This document shows positions 21,627 to 34,527 of a DNA stretch of 64,000 bases, piece by piece. The stretch's first letter is position 1; each line of letters begins with the position of its first letter. Source of the stretch: Glandiceps talaboti. Its lineage: Eukaryota; Hemichordata; Enteropneusta; Spengelidae. The position numbers were made by a program, and so were the translations under genes. The notes under the pieces were generated by a model. It was not told the DNA's origin. It saw only the letters and a program-made list of their open reading frames with translations, and did no database searches. Location of the stretch: the NCBI RefSeq assembly GCF_964340395.1, contig NC_135570.1, positions 1,765,001-1,829,000 on the forward strand. Reading direction: 5' to 3'.

Positions 21627-21736
21627 ATACATACATACATACATACATACATACATACATACATACATACATACATACATACATACATACATACATACAT
21701 ACATACATACATACATACATACATACATACATACAT
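21627..21736. repeat. (CATA)n microsatellite
   Basis: About 27 CATA units in the A-B intergenic region. Open frames across it are repeat translations. Confidence 0.97.
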
Positions 21737-23248
21737 AACGCACGTCCATAAACAGTATTTCCTATTAAGTGCTTTTTATTTCAGCAACTTTAATTATTTA
21801 ATTAGCAAAGTGTACAAAATATTGCTATTCGACTACTTAACAATTGCAACTTTTAAATCAATATTAGCTCAAACTTGAACTTGGTGAATGACTTTGACAT
21901 AGTGAAACTACAGTAATATCTGATAGTGAAAATGTACAACTATCATCAAATAGTACTCAATAAGTAGTTTGGTAAGTTACATTGGAAGGACTATTCGTTT
22001 GCAAACAATCCGAAACACATTTACGTGAGACTCACGCTTGTCACGAGACTACTTTGTACGTCAATATATTTGATGATAATTCTAAATACGGGATTCGAAC
22101 AATCACGCTAATAGAACAATGCTATGAAATCTACGAAAAATTCAAGCAATTGGAAAAATGAAATCCTAATATTTTCGACTCAACGTTGTATTCAAATCGG
22201 TCGTATTCTTAATATTCGGGGTTTTTCGAGGTTGAAAATCTCATTAAGTTTGTCACCATAAAATATGCAAATTGTCTCATTACATATGCAGAACTTACAG
22301 CCTCGCGTCACGTGATGACCGGCACCATAGAAATGTGCAAGTTGTCACATCACATTATGTACGCAAAGAACTACTGTACGCAGTATGTCAAGTGTCAGTC
22401 AGTCACGTGCCAGTCTCATTTGTACTTTGAAAGTATTGTCTCAAGTGTGTTCCGCATCTTCTACTACGAAAAAAACTCTGTAGAAGCTGCATAACAAAAA
22501 TTTAAACATTTTTCTTCCAGTATTTTGTTTTGGAATTAAAAGAAAGAAAAAACATCGCTGATGGCACCATTGTATGTGTTCAACTGTTACAGAGAAGAAA
22601 CGTCATTCCAGAGTATGAAAAGTCGAGGTTAGACTGTTGTAATGTGTTGACGAATGAAAACCGTCGATATATTAAATAGTTGCTGTCAGATAAAGAATCA
22701 ACTTATCGTCAGTTGATTTTAAATGAGGAGAATGAACGCGCCATTTCTTGTTAGTGTCGGACCGTTATTCTTGTATGTATATAGCTGTAAATCTTTAACT
22801 TCAAACCTCAGTTCAAATGTACGATCCTCAATATGGCGTCGCCAATGTACGGACTGGATGGAATTACTTGGTTTGAATAAGAAATATGATCTTTGGATGT
22901 GGACACTGTTGTGGACAGTTGTTTAAAACCTTTCTGGCCAAAAATATAACAAAGCGTAATAGACATTCCTAAATAGAATCTTTACAAATATTAAATATAT
23001 GAAAACATAGTCTGGTAGCGGTGATGATGCAAGTTCCCGCCTAAAATGTTGTTGGTTTACATACTAATTCGCATGCGCGTTTGTTTGTTCGTATCTGACG
23101 TTACTAGACTTATAAAGAGGAATAATATTGCATTTCATGTCATATTTTCGGATGCAGTCACTTAAAAACAAAGCATATTGCAATTAATCTGTCATGTATT
23201 TTTGCCATTTAGTGGGTACAGAATTTGGTTTTGTTTTTCACTTGGTTT

Positions 23249-23468
23249 TTAAAGTTCTTGGCCGTATTCATCGGAATCTTGTACGATCTGCTGCAGAACT
23301 CGGAACGACTTAGACTGTGAGCCTGGGTTGGTATAGCCGTAGTATTCCATTTCGCCTCCTCTATTGTCAATGTATCGTGAACTAGCTTCTCCGTACTTGG
23401 GTTTAGGACTCTTGTCATGTACCGTTTTGTACACTGACGAACTGTGGTCCACATAATCCTGTCCGCCC
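23249..23468 (-). CDS. Gene B exon 5 (DUF4749-like C-terminus and stop)
   Basis: Acceptor TATCACCACAG|GGGCGG restores the split Gly codon from exon 4. The exon ends at TAA after GQEL. It holds YGYTNPGSQSKSFRVLQQIV, close to gene C exon 5 (NPGSQSRSFQMLQDMV). No AATAAA was seen in the first 150 bp downstream. Confidence 0.88.
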
Positions 23469-23736
23469 CTGTGGTGATAGAAGATATCTGATATTACAAT
23501 AAGTGAATAAAACATACGGCTTTATTTCTACAAAGACACTCTTATTTCTGTTAGTAAAATATGATCAGAAATACCATAAAACAACAGAAATTTGCGCTAA
23601 GTCAAAAGTTACGATGTGTTACGTTTAAGATGTTCTAAATATACTTTTGTTTCTCACTGGCAATAAGTTGTTTCTACGAAACACAGACTACTGGTTATTA
23701 TGGTAAGACTTGTCCTGTTTCATATCGTAGAGGGAA

Positions 23737-23776
<40 letters not shown>

Positions 23777-26700
23777 GCTGTTGTTGTTGTTTTTGTTTGT
23801 TTGTTTGTGTTTGTTTGTTTGTGGGCTTGTGTTTTACTCATTTGGTGTGAATTACGTCTACATGTCTTGAACTTGAACATCTAGACCACTACTCTTTAAA
23901 TGAACAAAATGTCAATATTCAACTGAGTTTGTTCATCAAACAAAACGATTGTTCACCCTATGATCACGTCTCACGTGACCATTACACCTTCAATGCTGAA
24001 AAGTTATTCATCAAATGGGAATTGTTAGATTAAAGTGACATAAGCCGAGTTTATCATGAAACTTTTTATTCATGTGAAAATACTTACACATAATCCCAGT
24101 AAACTATTCTAGTATGTTTATGTCAATGCATGTCTAATATGACATCACAATTGTCTTCTGGCACTGTTAGAACAATTGATTGCATAGTATAGGGATTTCG
24201 TCGGCATTTGTATACGTATGATAAATTACGTCATCAGTTGTGCAGCAAATATTACATCAAAAACAGTATACTCAGCGTGTGTCCCTTTAATGTCAAAACT
24301 GTATATTTGTAATATATTCTACCATGTAACACGCTGATGTTTGATTAACAAATTCTATAAGGCCAGAAACAACCCATTCATCGAAAATATTTGTTACATA
24401 AAATAAATGAAATGTGTCAACAACCTCCCTGGAAATGCGACGTCAAAATGTCTTACCCTCCTCCAATGACACCGACTTGTCCAGAGGCTATCATATCGGC
24501 AGTCTGTCCCCGGAAAGTATCAGCGATATTTTGCGATGAGTAGATACCAACGGGTGAATTATATTGCAGATGAACAACCTTCGCAGAAGGACTTGTAGGT
24601 TGGTGCTGAAATACAGAAATATAGAAAAACGTACATTGACATAATAGCTTTGTTGTGTTTTCTATGCAGAATCTAACTTGTCTTCGTTTGAGTTTGTCAA
24701 TCTTTACATACACTGGGCTAGAATGAGTGGCAAATCCAATACAACGTCAAGGGCTTGGTGACACGTATCTATAATTCATACCAGTATATTGATGGCGCAA
24801 TTGCAAATCGAGAGATCTGATTGGTCATCAAACTAGCACATGATCTGGTGGCACGCGTCCAAGTCTTAATGTTTACATACTACTTCATATTGTACTTGGC
24901 ATTCAATGCTTGTCGTCTGCTCTGAACATTGCAGTCTACAGTGATAGTGAACTTTGCGGATTGTCAGAGGAAGATTTTCTCAGTGAGACAGAATAGTTTA
25001 TGGGAAATTATGAAGGAAATTTCGAAAGCATCCGAGTTATCGCGTATTTGTACAAATCATTGCCTACTATAAAGGTCAGGGCATGCACGGTTCTTGACTC
25101 GGCAGTTGCAGAAGTGGAAACAGGTACGTGTGTGTACGTATAATGTCATTACCAGAAGCAAGTGTAAGACCTTACACTGACCGACTTACCATTATTCAAA
25201 TAAGAAATTTGTTTGGATTCCTGTCCTAGAGTATCAGTCATCCGAGTGGGAAATCCCCAAAGACTAACTCCCGTAAATTGATAGTATGTGTAGAGTGTAA
25301 CCTTCTGCCATGTCTATCGCTTTGCCACGCGTGCACGAAGCATGCCGTATACAAACTACTATGATTTCAAGTAATTACCTTGAGTTACATGTGAACAGGT
25401 GATTTATTCATTACTGTACTTTTAATGGCTCAATCAATGTACAAATTATCCCTAGAACCAAGTAGCAGATGAAATAAATACAGTCACTGCACGACACACG
25501 GCGTCCATACATGGTCGACGCGACGTTCAGACCGTTGCGTTGATTTGATACGCGCGTCAGATCAGCCGGCTGGCCGTCTTGAAAGCATGCAAATTATTCA
25601 TAGGGGGTGGGGGGGGTGGGGGTGGGGGGGGACGAAATCATAAATTGTTAGTTCTTATCTAGTTTCCAATTTTTTCAATATATAATAGCGATAAACCACC
25701 CCCTGGGGATGGTAAAACAGTCGGTTTTGACCAATGAACTCAATATATGCACTCGCGATAGCGACTTAAGATCACTGGTCAAAAACTTGTGGGAAACCAT
25801 CCCCAGGGTGTGGTTTATTGTTAAACATTGCTCGAAAAACAGAGACGATCATTAAACTTTAAATACACTTGGCTACAGCTGGGAAGTCTACAAAACATGT
25901 AGCCCATTTGTCAATTGACAAGGGGTTCTGAGTGAAAAAAATAAGCAACACAAAATTGCGCAGTTTTAAAAAATATGTGCCGTATACACAAATAACTTGA
26001 ATTTCTTTTTCGTGGAATGTATGTAAAATTCCGTCAGGTGATAAGTCCGATTCTAATACCATACCTCTGTAACTTCTTCGCTACCGTGTGTAGGATCAAT
26101 ACGTCTGTAATAAGACGGCATCTTGGAAGGTTGGTGGTGGGGATGGTATTGTGGTTCCTTCCGTATCTCAACTCTAGGTGCATTACTTGATGGTGGTGAT
26201 GGTGGTCGATGTACAGGCGATCTGACTGATGAAGGGTCGTAACCATAAGTGAAAGGTTTCTTGTCTTTAGTCGGACCACCCATGTGCATCACATTAGGAC
26301 TGGCGACCGGTCTGAATGTGGGAGATGTTCCTGTTGGTGAAAGTTGGTGTCCAAAGGGTTGCGGTTGCCTTGAGTAGTTGTCTTGATAAGGTGGCGTACG
26401 AGGAGAACGGGGTCCCATTGGAGATTGATAACTTTTGAATTGTTGAGGAGGGGGAGGGGGTGGTGGAGGTGGTGGTGGAGGAGGAGCAGGTGCAGGAGGT
26501 GCCACACCTGCAGGACGGTAAGCGTGGTGATATTGCGGTTGTGGCGCCCTCGGCGGTTCAGGTTCTTGAGCTGGGGGCTGATCCACACCTCTCCTACAAT
26601 ATAATACAATAAATGTGTTATCAACAAATGTCAATCATTTATGTTGTTGTCTTTGTTTTTTCTTAAAACTTGTTTTTGTACTTTCCACTACCATCACTAA

Positions 26701-29700
26701 GTTTTATGAACAGTTACATAGTGGGGTGCATCATAATTGACAAAAAACATGGTTTTATACCTTAACTTGTCTGGTGATTTACGAAGAAAAGTTTACAGGG
26801 CTGCGCAATGATGAAGTAATACTAATACAAAGTGTCGCAATACAGCCCGCCCTCTTGTGGTAAATCTGGTCAAGGAAAATGCTCCGTTCGTTCTACCATG
26901 GAGGTATAAACCTCCTTAGTTCTACCATGGAAATATCACCCACTTTCATGGCTCTACCAACCTCATTTCACGCCTAACGTCCATCTTTTATATCACATTT
27001 CCCATGTGCGGGAAGTATTGGCCTCCTTATTTACGGGCAAAGTTTTGAAAACAAAACAAGTTTCTGCTTGAGGACATTTCGTCAGACAGATAACTCACCT
27101 CATTAGTGAAAGGAAGAGGTCACCTCGAACTTGACGAATTTTTTCTTGAGCTCGAGCTAGCGTCATGTCAAAAGTAGGTTCTCCATTTATTGCAGTTAAA
27201 ATGTCATCTTTCAAGATATCGGCTCTTGCTGCCTTCCCGCCAGCAGTTAGCTGCAAAATGAAGAGATAAATTTAATATGTTTGACAATATTACAGTAGTA
27301 GTTCTATGCAATTTGAGTACTGTCGTAAACCACTAGCGTCTCTCCAACGACGCTTAACAGATGCCCCCCCCCCCAGCTCTTTCGCATTGGTGACCCCCCC
27401 CCCGGCGGTAAAACTCTTGCCTCTGTACGGCGGCGCTTAACAAACACCCCGTTGCTGTTTAAGCTGAACTATATATATACTCTGACTTGTGATAATATTA
27501 GAAAGTATGAAAATTTGTGTATAACACGAATAAGTGTAATAAGAGAGGACTATGAAAGGGTAGTAGCAAAAACCGGTTGGGTGTCAGTTAGCAAATGAGG
27601 ACATTATATACACTAACTATACTGTCACGCATTCTTGGGCTGTAACTATACAGATATTCTTTGTATGACTAGCAGTGAACAACTATAATCCTTGACAATA
27701 ATTATGAAACACATCGACATAGTACATAAAAATGTCAGTCTAAAATTATCAACGCAAAATTAACAATGGAGGCAATAGAAGCACTGACACTTGTATACCA
27801 ACCGCGGCCCTTGACCTTGCAGTTCCACAATGTATACATGCACACTCATCAAATACAAATAAATGTTTGCAGTGGGGGGGGGGGGGGGGGATATGTATTG
27901 TATTTTTTAACACACGTGCTAAATTTAAATTTGTGCAATCCTTGAGCAAGAACACACAGTCCAGACTTTCATTGATTTCAACCAAGGCTGAAGACCTGGA
28001 TTTACACCGTTTATCTTTGAGTAAAAACACACGACGGAGAAGGGTTTGTATATTTTAAATGTGGTCATAATACCAGCAACTTTAAACGAAATTTTTAGTT
28101 TGTGATGTATAACACGATGTTCTATAAAACAGTCAACGTCAACACCCACCGTTCAATATTTGCATAAAGCTAAAGTTTCCCCGTATGCCATTTGTTATAG
28201 CACTAATGTCAGGATTATAACTGAAATTCATTTCAAGGGGAATTTAAAACTTCTAGTATTTTCGAAAGTTATTTTTCTAATCCTTAAATGTTATATTGAA
28301 CTTAACATTATGAAAACTTCCCGGTTACAATATCAGTTGTGGGATATTGATTTATTGTGAAGTAGACTATACAGTTTAAAGGTCTTTACAGAGTGTTGAC
28401 GGTCGATTAGGCTATTGAGTTGTTTGCATTGTTTTGAACTACAGTACGGTAGCACATTGCCGTGGTTGATGACTAAATAGACCAGTCTCATGCCCCATGC
28501 CACCGTTGGCTGCGCTGTGCTCGTGTCAAGATGGTATTGGAAACGAGTCGACACTTCAAAATGATGGTCATCTTGTTACAACTGGCCACTAGATGGCGAT
28601 GTGATCAACCAGATGACTTTGACGTGTTGTTACCATGGGGATGTTGAAATATACATACTTGCACGTTGTTGTCTATGCAAAGAACATCTCCTTTGAATTT
28701 ACGTTGTGGTCATAAAGTTATGACGTGTTACGTGTTGGTGTAGACTGATGTATAAAATGTACGCCAGACGGTAAATTAAGCTTGTAGACAAACTTAGATG
28801 AAATTTCACATGTAGATATCTAAGGTGGCATGTAGAAAGCTGGCAATATTGAAATTAAATCTGTCTTTCCATTTATGCAGTGGTTAATATGCCAGACGAG
28901 ACTGCCCCCCGCCCCTCACTCCAAACATTTATCTGTATATGAAAATGGTTTCCGAGACACACTCTACCGTAATCAAATGATTTTTAGTGTATATCAATCA
29001 AATATTATGGACTCTAATCCATAAATGAAAAAAAAAATCGCGACATTGGCAAACATTCTACATTCTGATAAATCACACAATGCAACTCTTCTATTGCCAA
29101 TGGCAATGTCCCTCAGAGGTCAAAGGTCAACGTCATTGCCATTTAGTCATAAAGAAAGCCATTTTACGCTGACTGATATTTTTTACCATCTTTACAATAA
29201 CTAAGAACGAAACTGCTAAAAGTATCTGACTAAATTCCAAGACTAACGCATATTGAACACACATGTGAATTGTGTAGAGTGAAAACAATATCAAGTTTCA
29301 TTGCATACTTTATAACATTCTTTAAATTGTTATTATCTTATTTGACCATAAAGATGTACGTACTATGTAGTCATTATAAGTCTAGCTTTATATGCCATCA
29401 GATATTCTATACTTGAGTACACACTAGAATATGTGTTATACTTGGATAAGAGTTCTCCATCGTTGTAAACCACAGCTTCTTTTACGGCACCGTCTAAGAC
29501 GCACTGCCAAGAGGCGTTATTTCACAGTGGAAGAAATAGCAACTCTGGTTTGCGAGAATGGGGTTCTCAAGACAAGTATGAATGCACGTTATCTTCTAAA
29601 TGATGATAAGATTGACTTCCTAGCAGGAGTAGGGGAGAAGAATGATGGTGACAGTTGTGGTGGTGGTGGGTATGATGCGATGATGATGTGGTGGTGGTGG

Positions 29701-29892
29701 TAGTGGTGGTGGTGGTGGTGGTGGTGGTGGTGGTGGTGGGGATGGTAGTGGTTTTGGTGGTGGTGATGGTGACAGTTGTGGTAGTGGTGGTGGTGGTGGT
29801 GGGTGGGGGGGGTGAGTGGTAGTGGTGGTGGGGATGATGTGATGGTGATGATGATGGTGGTGGTGATGTGATGGTGATGGTGGTGATGATGA

Positions 29893-29926
<34 letters not shown>

Positions 29927-32900
29927 GGTGGTGGTGGTGGTGGTGGTGGTGACGGTGACGAAAAAGGACGCCGTGTTGTTATTAAAGGACGATGTCGGCG
30001 ACACCAGTGATCACAATGTAAATTTAAAAGCGTTACGACCGCTGATCAAGTATTAAAGAAGAGAGTATGAAAATGTGGAATTATAAGCATGTCCTAATGA
30101 CCAACACAGCTGAAGAAAATACCACCACAAATATAGAACATTGAGGTTGACATTATGACCTACAGACTTGTCGGTCTTGTCTTATATCAGACTTACTAAC
30201 TTAGTATCATGTGGTTTCAAATAATCGCTAATAGGAAACGTTCATGTTAAAAGACAGCTTTGTAATATCTTGACTACTCTGGTGACGATCTCATTTCGTA
30301 CGTGCCAAGCGTTGTTAACCCCTGGGTGACCATGACGGACTTGAAACTATGCAATGTCATGAGGATAAGGTCAATATAATTCGTGAGCATGCTGAGTCCA
30401 TCACTGGGATAAATTTCACTACAAGTTGTCGATTTTATCCAAAAAAATGTAATTTATATATCATATGTCGCAATCCTTTCTCGTGTGAATTTTGCAATAT
30501 ATATCGAAGACGACTCCAGAGATTAAAGTTGTAGCAGTTATTACTTGGGTTGTCATATAAGAAGGCAAGCATATACTAAGCAGACACTGTCCCGTTGGAC
30601 TTATTGCCTATTTATGTTTCTTACACATGTAGATCTAGTTTCACGCGTAATACTGGAAAGGAACTTAATCACAACGTCTTAATCACAAATTGTTATTAAA
30701 GTATCATTTCTTACCTACTCGTTAGAGAAATTAAGCAAAAATCTCACTGTACGATGTGCAAACGACTGTTTAAAAAAATAAATGTAGAGATGGAGCCATT
30801 TTCTCGACGATTCGTAAATTTAACCCTTTTACTTAGGCGTAAACATAAAAGGTGATTGCGTAAGTAATACTTTCACTTATTTTTGGTAAAGTTCGTAAAC
30901 TGTACTGCATACCCCTACATATTTACCCACCATCATACCAATACACCAGACTATAAGCTGAAGGTAATCCCAAAAGCTTACATTCCATCTAAACGAACAT
31001 ATCTCGTCCGACCTTTTCGCTGATGATCGAACATTCCGCGTAATACAGCAGCTTAATGACATACCATCACGTACAACTAGGGAAAGGCACAATTTACTTT
31101 TGTAGATCGTAAACTTCAAATTGTTTGTCAACTTCTAAGACGATGATAGACATATAAACATACCTTATTGTGAGTAGGATAAAATCACATTAAATCCAAG
31201 GCTATTCAACCTAATTAACGTTTATGTCTCGTTTTAAACATGTTTTTGGTTTTTAGGTAGCTTTATTCACGGTTTGACCTGGAGCAAGAGCCTACAACCA
31301 AGTCTTGCTTCTTGTGGATGATCTTGTCACCAGTAACCATGGCTCACTGCGATATCTTATAAAATAGTAGACACTTTGGGTTTTCGATAGACATTTTGAC
31401 TTAGAGAGAATGTTTTTGGGAAACAAATACAACAAATATAAAATAAATTCCGCTGAGAACAGAACTGTAAGAAAGACAAACATATATATCTGGCATATAA
31501 ACGTTTATCGGCTTTGCTTATGGTCCTGGTTAGAAACATTAAATATGATTTCTACTTCCAAAATGTTGTCTTTCATAATTCTGAAAGACTGTTCATGTCA
31601 AACGAACTCACTATTTTCAAATCCACTGTAAAAGAATACATACATGTACGTGTATATCTTGCTGCTAAAATACTTTACTGTGTTATTTATAGCATTTACA
31701 TTGTGCGATGTTAATCACCGTCTTGTCACAGAATATCATATCGACTGTCAGACTGTAGTTGATGTTCCGAGGTCGTATGTTTATTCCACAATGATTCAAC
31801 GCACACTGGTGCTATTTTTAAGAACAACTTTGAAGTGTTATTTGTCTTTATGTTCTAAATCTGTTTTCAGCAGTACACCGATACAATTACACACCACCCA
31901 CGTAAAATACTATGCGTGACAACCACAGACACTTGTGGGTCGAAATACTTAAGAATCTACTAACTCGGGATGATAAAGATGTCGTTGATCTCAATAATAT
32001 GGACAAGGGGTTAGCTAGAATGATAACGACGTTATATCTATGCTGCAAATATTATGTACAAGCGTTGCATTACATAACAATAATACTAATAATAATATTT
32101 ATTTTTGTATACCGTAAATCCATAGAATGCTCTAAACGGTTCACAAATCTAAAAAAAAGAAAAAGCTCTTGACACTAAAACAACACTTGCTACATCTTAA
32201 AAGACAATTAATTAAAAGCTTTGCGGAAAAGATACGTTTTAAAACTTTTCTTAAAACAATCAACGGTATTACACATTCTAATCCCAGCCGGTAAATCGTT
32301 CCATAACCGCGGAGCAACATGGCTGAAGGCCCGTTTGTAGACGAAAGATGACCTCGTAAACGAAACCTCAAGCAAGCCCAAATCTTTCATCCGAAAATGA
32401 TGTTGATTTGTGTTCACAGTGAGATCAAATGTATCATTATACATGCTTGTGTGCTGTCAGTGTCTGTGTTTTTTAAATATAATTTGTTACAATACAATTT
32501 TTGCCAGACGTTAAAAACGTCGTGCCGCCGAATTGAAACTCTATGGTCACTCTGGTTTGGTAGTAAAGCACAGTTGTACGATCCACACGCACGCGCCTTG
32601 CCAGTAACTACTGACATTAATAAAACAAAACAGAACAAACATTTTATTTCATCAGGAGAAGAAATCGAGATGATCAGACTTTCTCCAATGGTGAACTCTG
32701 GTCTCAAATAAATAAGGTTAACGTGGTGGTCAGATTTTAGAATGGACAAGAGCTTCATTCATAATGATCGCTGCGTGATTCAATGCATCATGTCTCTCAA
32801 CAAACAAAAGGCTTGCGTTTTATTCGCACATGCGTATTAGGCGACCTGTGAACTTTAAATAGCATTATAGTCACAAAGGTGATTAATCACATACATTTAG

Positions 32901-34527
32901 AGGCACGTTTCGGTTCACTAGTCTATCTGTGTTATCAAATCATCTCTACACCCCAGATCTTGAGATTTGTTGCCACGGATCGCACTAGACTACGGTTCAC
33001 AATCACTCGTTATGTGACATATCGTCCTCGGAACATTATGACGTCATCGAAATCAAGGCTAGCCTACATGCAGGGTGTAATGACCATAAGATATGATGTC
33101 AGTCATGCATGTGGGTTGTTTATAGCTACCAGTGGTTTCGATATTTGTCTGGGTTTGGGGTTCCACATCCGTGAGATTTTCCGGTTTTACATGAGTATGT
33201 TAAAATGACTGTCAGTTACATTTGGTGGGAACTAAGTTGAGATATAGGTCCATGGGAAACTGTAATCATATATGTGAACTTTATAGTACATATTCTCAAA
33301 ACAATTTTCAATATGTTTCTTATTTTCTCAGACCACTATGGATAATTAACAACTAATAAATGGAAATCAGGAAATATACATTTTCTTTGATTAAAAATGA
33401 CGGATAATTTCCGATTGTGTCACTGTTTGAGAATAACATGTAGATATTAAAATTGCCATAAGTAACTATTTATATGGATGACAAGAGTCAATACATTAGT
33501 CACTGTAAAACACACAGTCTAAAGTCTACATTGGTACTGGTATGATAGTCAAACATATTGTGAACTGTCTGTTGGATATTGTACAATTAGTGAAGAAATA
33601 AGACGGCTTTTATAACTGTTACAATCCCAACTAATTTTATAGCCAAGGGGCAAGGTGATAGTTCGTATCATTTTCAGTTCAAATCATGCCAACACTCGAT
33701 CCATGCATGGTAATGGCTAGCTGCCATCTTTTTGTTTGGTCCACAATCGAGGTTGATATTGAGTCATGTCGAGTATTTGTTTTCACACTACAGTTATAGC
33801 ACTCCGTGACCTTTCGCTCTCTCGTTGACTATAATCTCCGGTCACAGCTACACGTTGGTATGTGGACACATAATGGAGAACTACACTTGTGTCTGTTCTG
33901 TAAATTATAATTTATCCGTGAGCGAGCCTTAAATTGAAGTTCGTGTAGAAATATTAAAATGTCTACACATAACTGTGTACATTTCGATTCATACGCACGA
34001 CTAGATACATTTAAAATGCAAATGACACGAGTTGCTATGTACTGGGTTAAGGGTTCGTCTATCTATATCCTCACTACTCCGCCATGATGGAATGCTCAAG
34101 GAATTTCATTTTGCGTCTGCGCAACCATCTTATTTTGTACATTTAATATCGGGTTTACACAGTGACTCGCACGTACATTCTTACCATGTTCTCAAACTTA
34201 AAACTCAATAACCAAAATTCTATACACATGTTCAAAGGTATATCATTGGCTTAGAGTTTTACCTGGCTATAGTGACGTGTGCAAACCTGCTCAGGTATAA
34301 CCAAATAGGGTTCAAGTAGGACATTAATGTCACTACTATAACAACAACACTTTCGTTGTTTCAAAATGCTTGGCTTAAAGAGAAAGCTTACACGTAATTT
34401 CTATGGAGAATTCTACACACCGAGAACGACCTACCCTTGAAATAATAAGCGGTTGTTGATTTTCCTTGCCACCAGTGAGTCGAAAACCCCATGGTCCTGG
34501 GCCGGCTAGACGAGCCTTAAATTGCAT
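23249..34527 (-). CDS. Gene B: PDZ-ZM protein of the ALP/Zasp family, no LIM domain
   Basis: Five minus-strand exons join in frame: 34435-34527, 27099-27250, 26065-26593, 24457-24605 and 23249-23468. The total is 1143 nt, predicted 380 aa. Residues 1-82 form the PDZ domain ([13 protein letters not shown] loop). Residues 83-258 are a Pro/Gln-rich linker with a run of 13 prolines, a likely SH3- or profilin-type ligand. Residues about 268-292 are the Zasp-like motif (VVHLQYNSPVGIYSSQNIAD), known in this family to help bind the alpha-actinin rod. Residues 308-380 are DUF4749-like (SSVYKTVHD, QSKSFRVLQQI) and end at GQEL. No LIM domain follows the stop. All junction phases (0, 2, 0, 2) agree. The gene lies head to head with gene C. 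Muscle or cytoskeletal scaffold function is inferred from the family. Confidence 0.9.
23738..23822. repeat. (GTT)n/(GTTT)n microsatellite
   Basis: About 50 bp of GTT units pass into GTTT units, in intron 4 of gene B. Confidence 0.95.
24457..24605 (-). CDS. Gene B exon 4 (ZM motif)
   Basis: Acceptor TGTATTTCAG|CACCAA and donor GGAGG|GTAAGACA bound 149 nt (phase 0 in, phase 2 out). It encodes AKVVHLQYNSPVGIYSSQNI and ends GVIGGG, nearly identical in layout to gene C exon 4. Confidence 0.92.
25603..25632 (+). other. G-rich tract, possible G-quadruplex
   Basis: Several runs of three or more G, separated by single T, occur in 30 bp in intron 3 of gene B. This meets the usual G-quadruplex pattern on the plus strand. 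The gene B transcript would carry the C-rich strand. Confidence 0.5.
25689..25823. mobile_element. MITE-like fold-back, about 135 bp
   Basis: The left end (ATAAACCACCCCCTGGGGAT then GG...GGTTTTGACCA) is repeated inverted at the right end (TGGTCAAAAAC...CCATCCCCAGGGTGTGG). The arms are about 44 bp with few mismatches around a 45-bp centre, with no ORF. It sits in intron 3 of gene B. Confidence 0.75.
26065..26593 (-). CDS. Gene B exon 3 (Pro/Gln-rich linker)
   Basis: Acceptor ATTGTAG|GAGAGG completes the split Arg and donor ACAGAG|GTATGG leaves phase 0. The 529 nt encode RRGVDQPPAQEPEPPRAPQP, a 13-proline run, SPRTPPYQDNYSRQPQPFG and a His/Pro-rich end. It occupies the position of gene A exon 3 and is a quarter of its length. 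Confidence 0.88.
27099..27250 (-). CDS. Gene B exon 2 (C-terminal half of PDZ)
   Basis: Acceptor TTTTGCAG|CTAACTGC and donor ATGAG|GTGAGTTA bound 152 nt. Translation LTAGGKAARADILKDDILTA then LARAQEKIRQVRGDLFLSLM is a typical PDZ second half. Confidence 0.9.
29454..29563 (+). mobile_element. GCAAACCA-family MITE-like element, copy 1
   Basis: Starts CCATCGTTGTAAACCACAG and ends CTCTGGTTTGCGAGAATGGG. The ends are imperfect inverted repeats of about 28 bp, and the middle contains GGCACCGTC and TTATTTCACAGTG. Other copies lie at 50212, 53288 and partly 4003. No coding capacity. Confidence 0.65.
29640..29950. repeat. (TGG)n/(ATG)n compound trinucleotide array
   Basis: About 310 bp of TGG and GAT-type triplets. 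It creates long Thr or Val homopolymer frames that are not genes. The G-rich plus strand could form quadruplexes. Confidence 0.95.
32073..32460 (-). mobile_element. Non-LTR retrotransposon 3'-end remnant (LINE, CR1/L2-like)
   Basis: A minus-strand frame at 32208-32444 ends with SHVAPRLWNDLPAGIRMCNT then FKKSFKTYLFRKAFN and a stop. This is the hallmark C-terminal tail of LINE reverse transcriptase proteins. About 90 bp after the stop the strand has GGTATACAAAAATAAATATT and an ATT-rich tail, the usual 3' end of CR1/L2-type elements. The frame is closed by a stop just upstream, so this is a 5'-truncated, inactive copy inserted in intron 1 of gene B. Confidence 0.8.
34435..34527 (-). CDS. Gene B exon 1 (start codon and N-terminal half of PDZ)
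   Basis: The 93-nt coding part runs from ATG at 34527 (context ACCAAGATGC) to donor TCAAGG|GTAGGT. It encodes [20 protein letters not shown] plus eleven residues. The frame is open further upstream but has no other ATG there. Confidence 0.9.

Larger units (their letters stand above)
15174..23248. other. Intergenic region between genes A and B
   Basis: This 8-kb stretch holds the upstream region of A and the 3' flank of B. It contains GATT and ATTCT microsatellites, a nested fold-back (18761-19096), a CATA array (21627-21736), an NRF1-type palindrome (16781) and two TGACGTCA sites (16575, 16664). A minus-strand open frame at 20400-20657 is the only coding-like stretch, and I do not recognise it. 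Confidence 0.55.
27251..34434. other. Intron 1 of gene B
   Basis: A 7.2-kb intron splits the PDZ domain. It contains poly-C and poly-G runs near 27363-27404 and 27876, a GCAAACCA-family element (29454-29563), a large TGG/ATG array (29640-29950), a LINE 3'-end remnant (32073-32460) and a TGACGTCA site (33039). No further exon is recognised. Confidence 0.6.

Noticed and set aside
29567-30056. Poly-Thr or poly-Val frames
   Set aside because: They are products of the TGG/ATG trinucleotide array.
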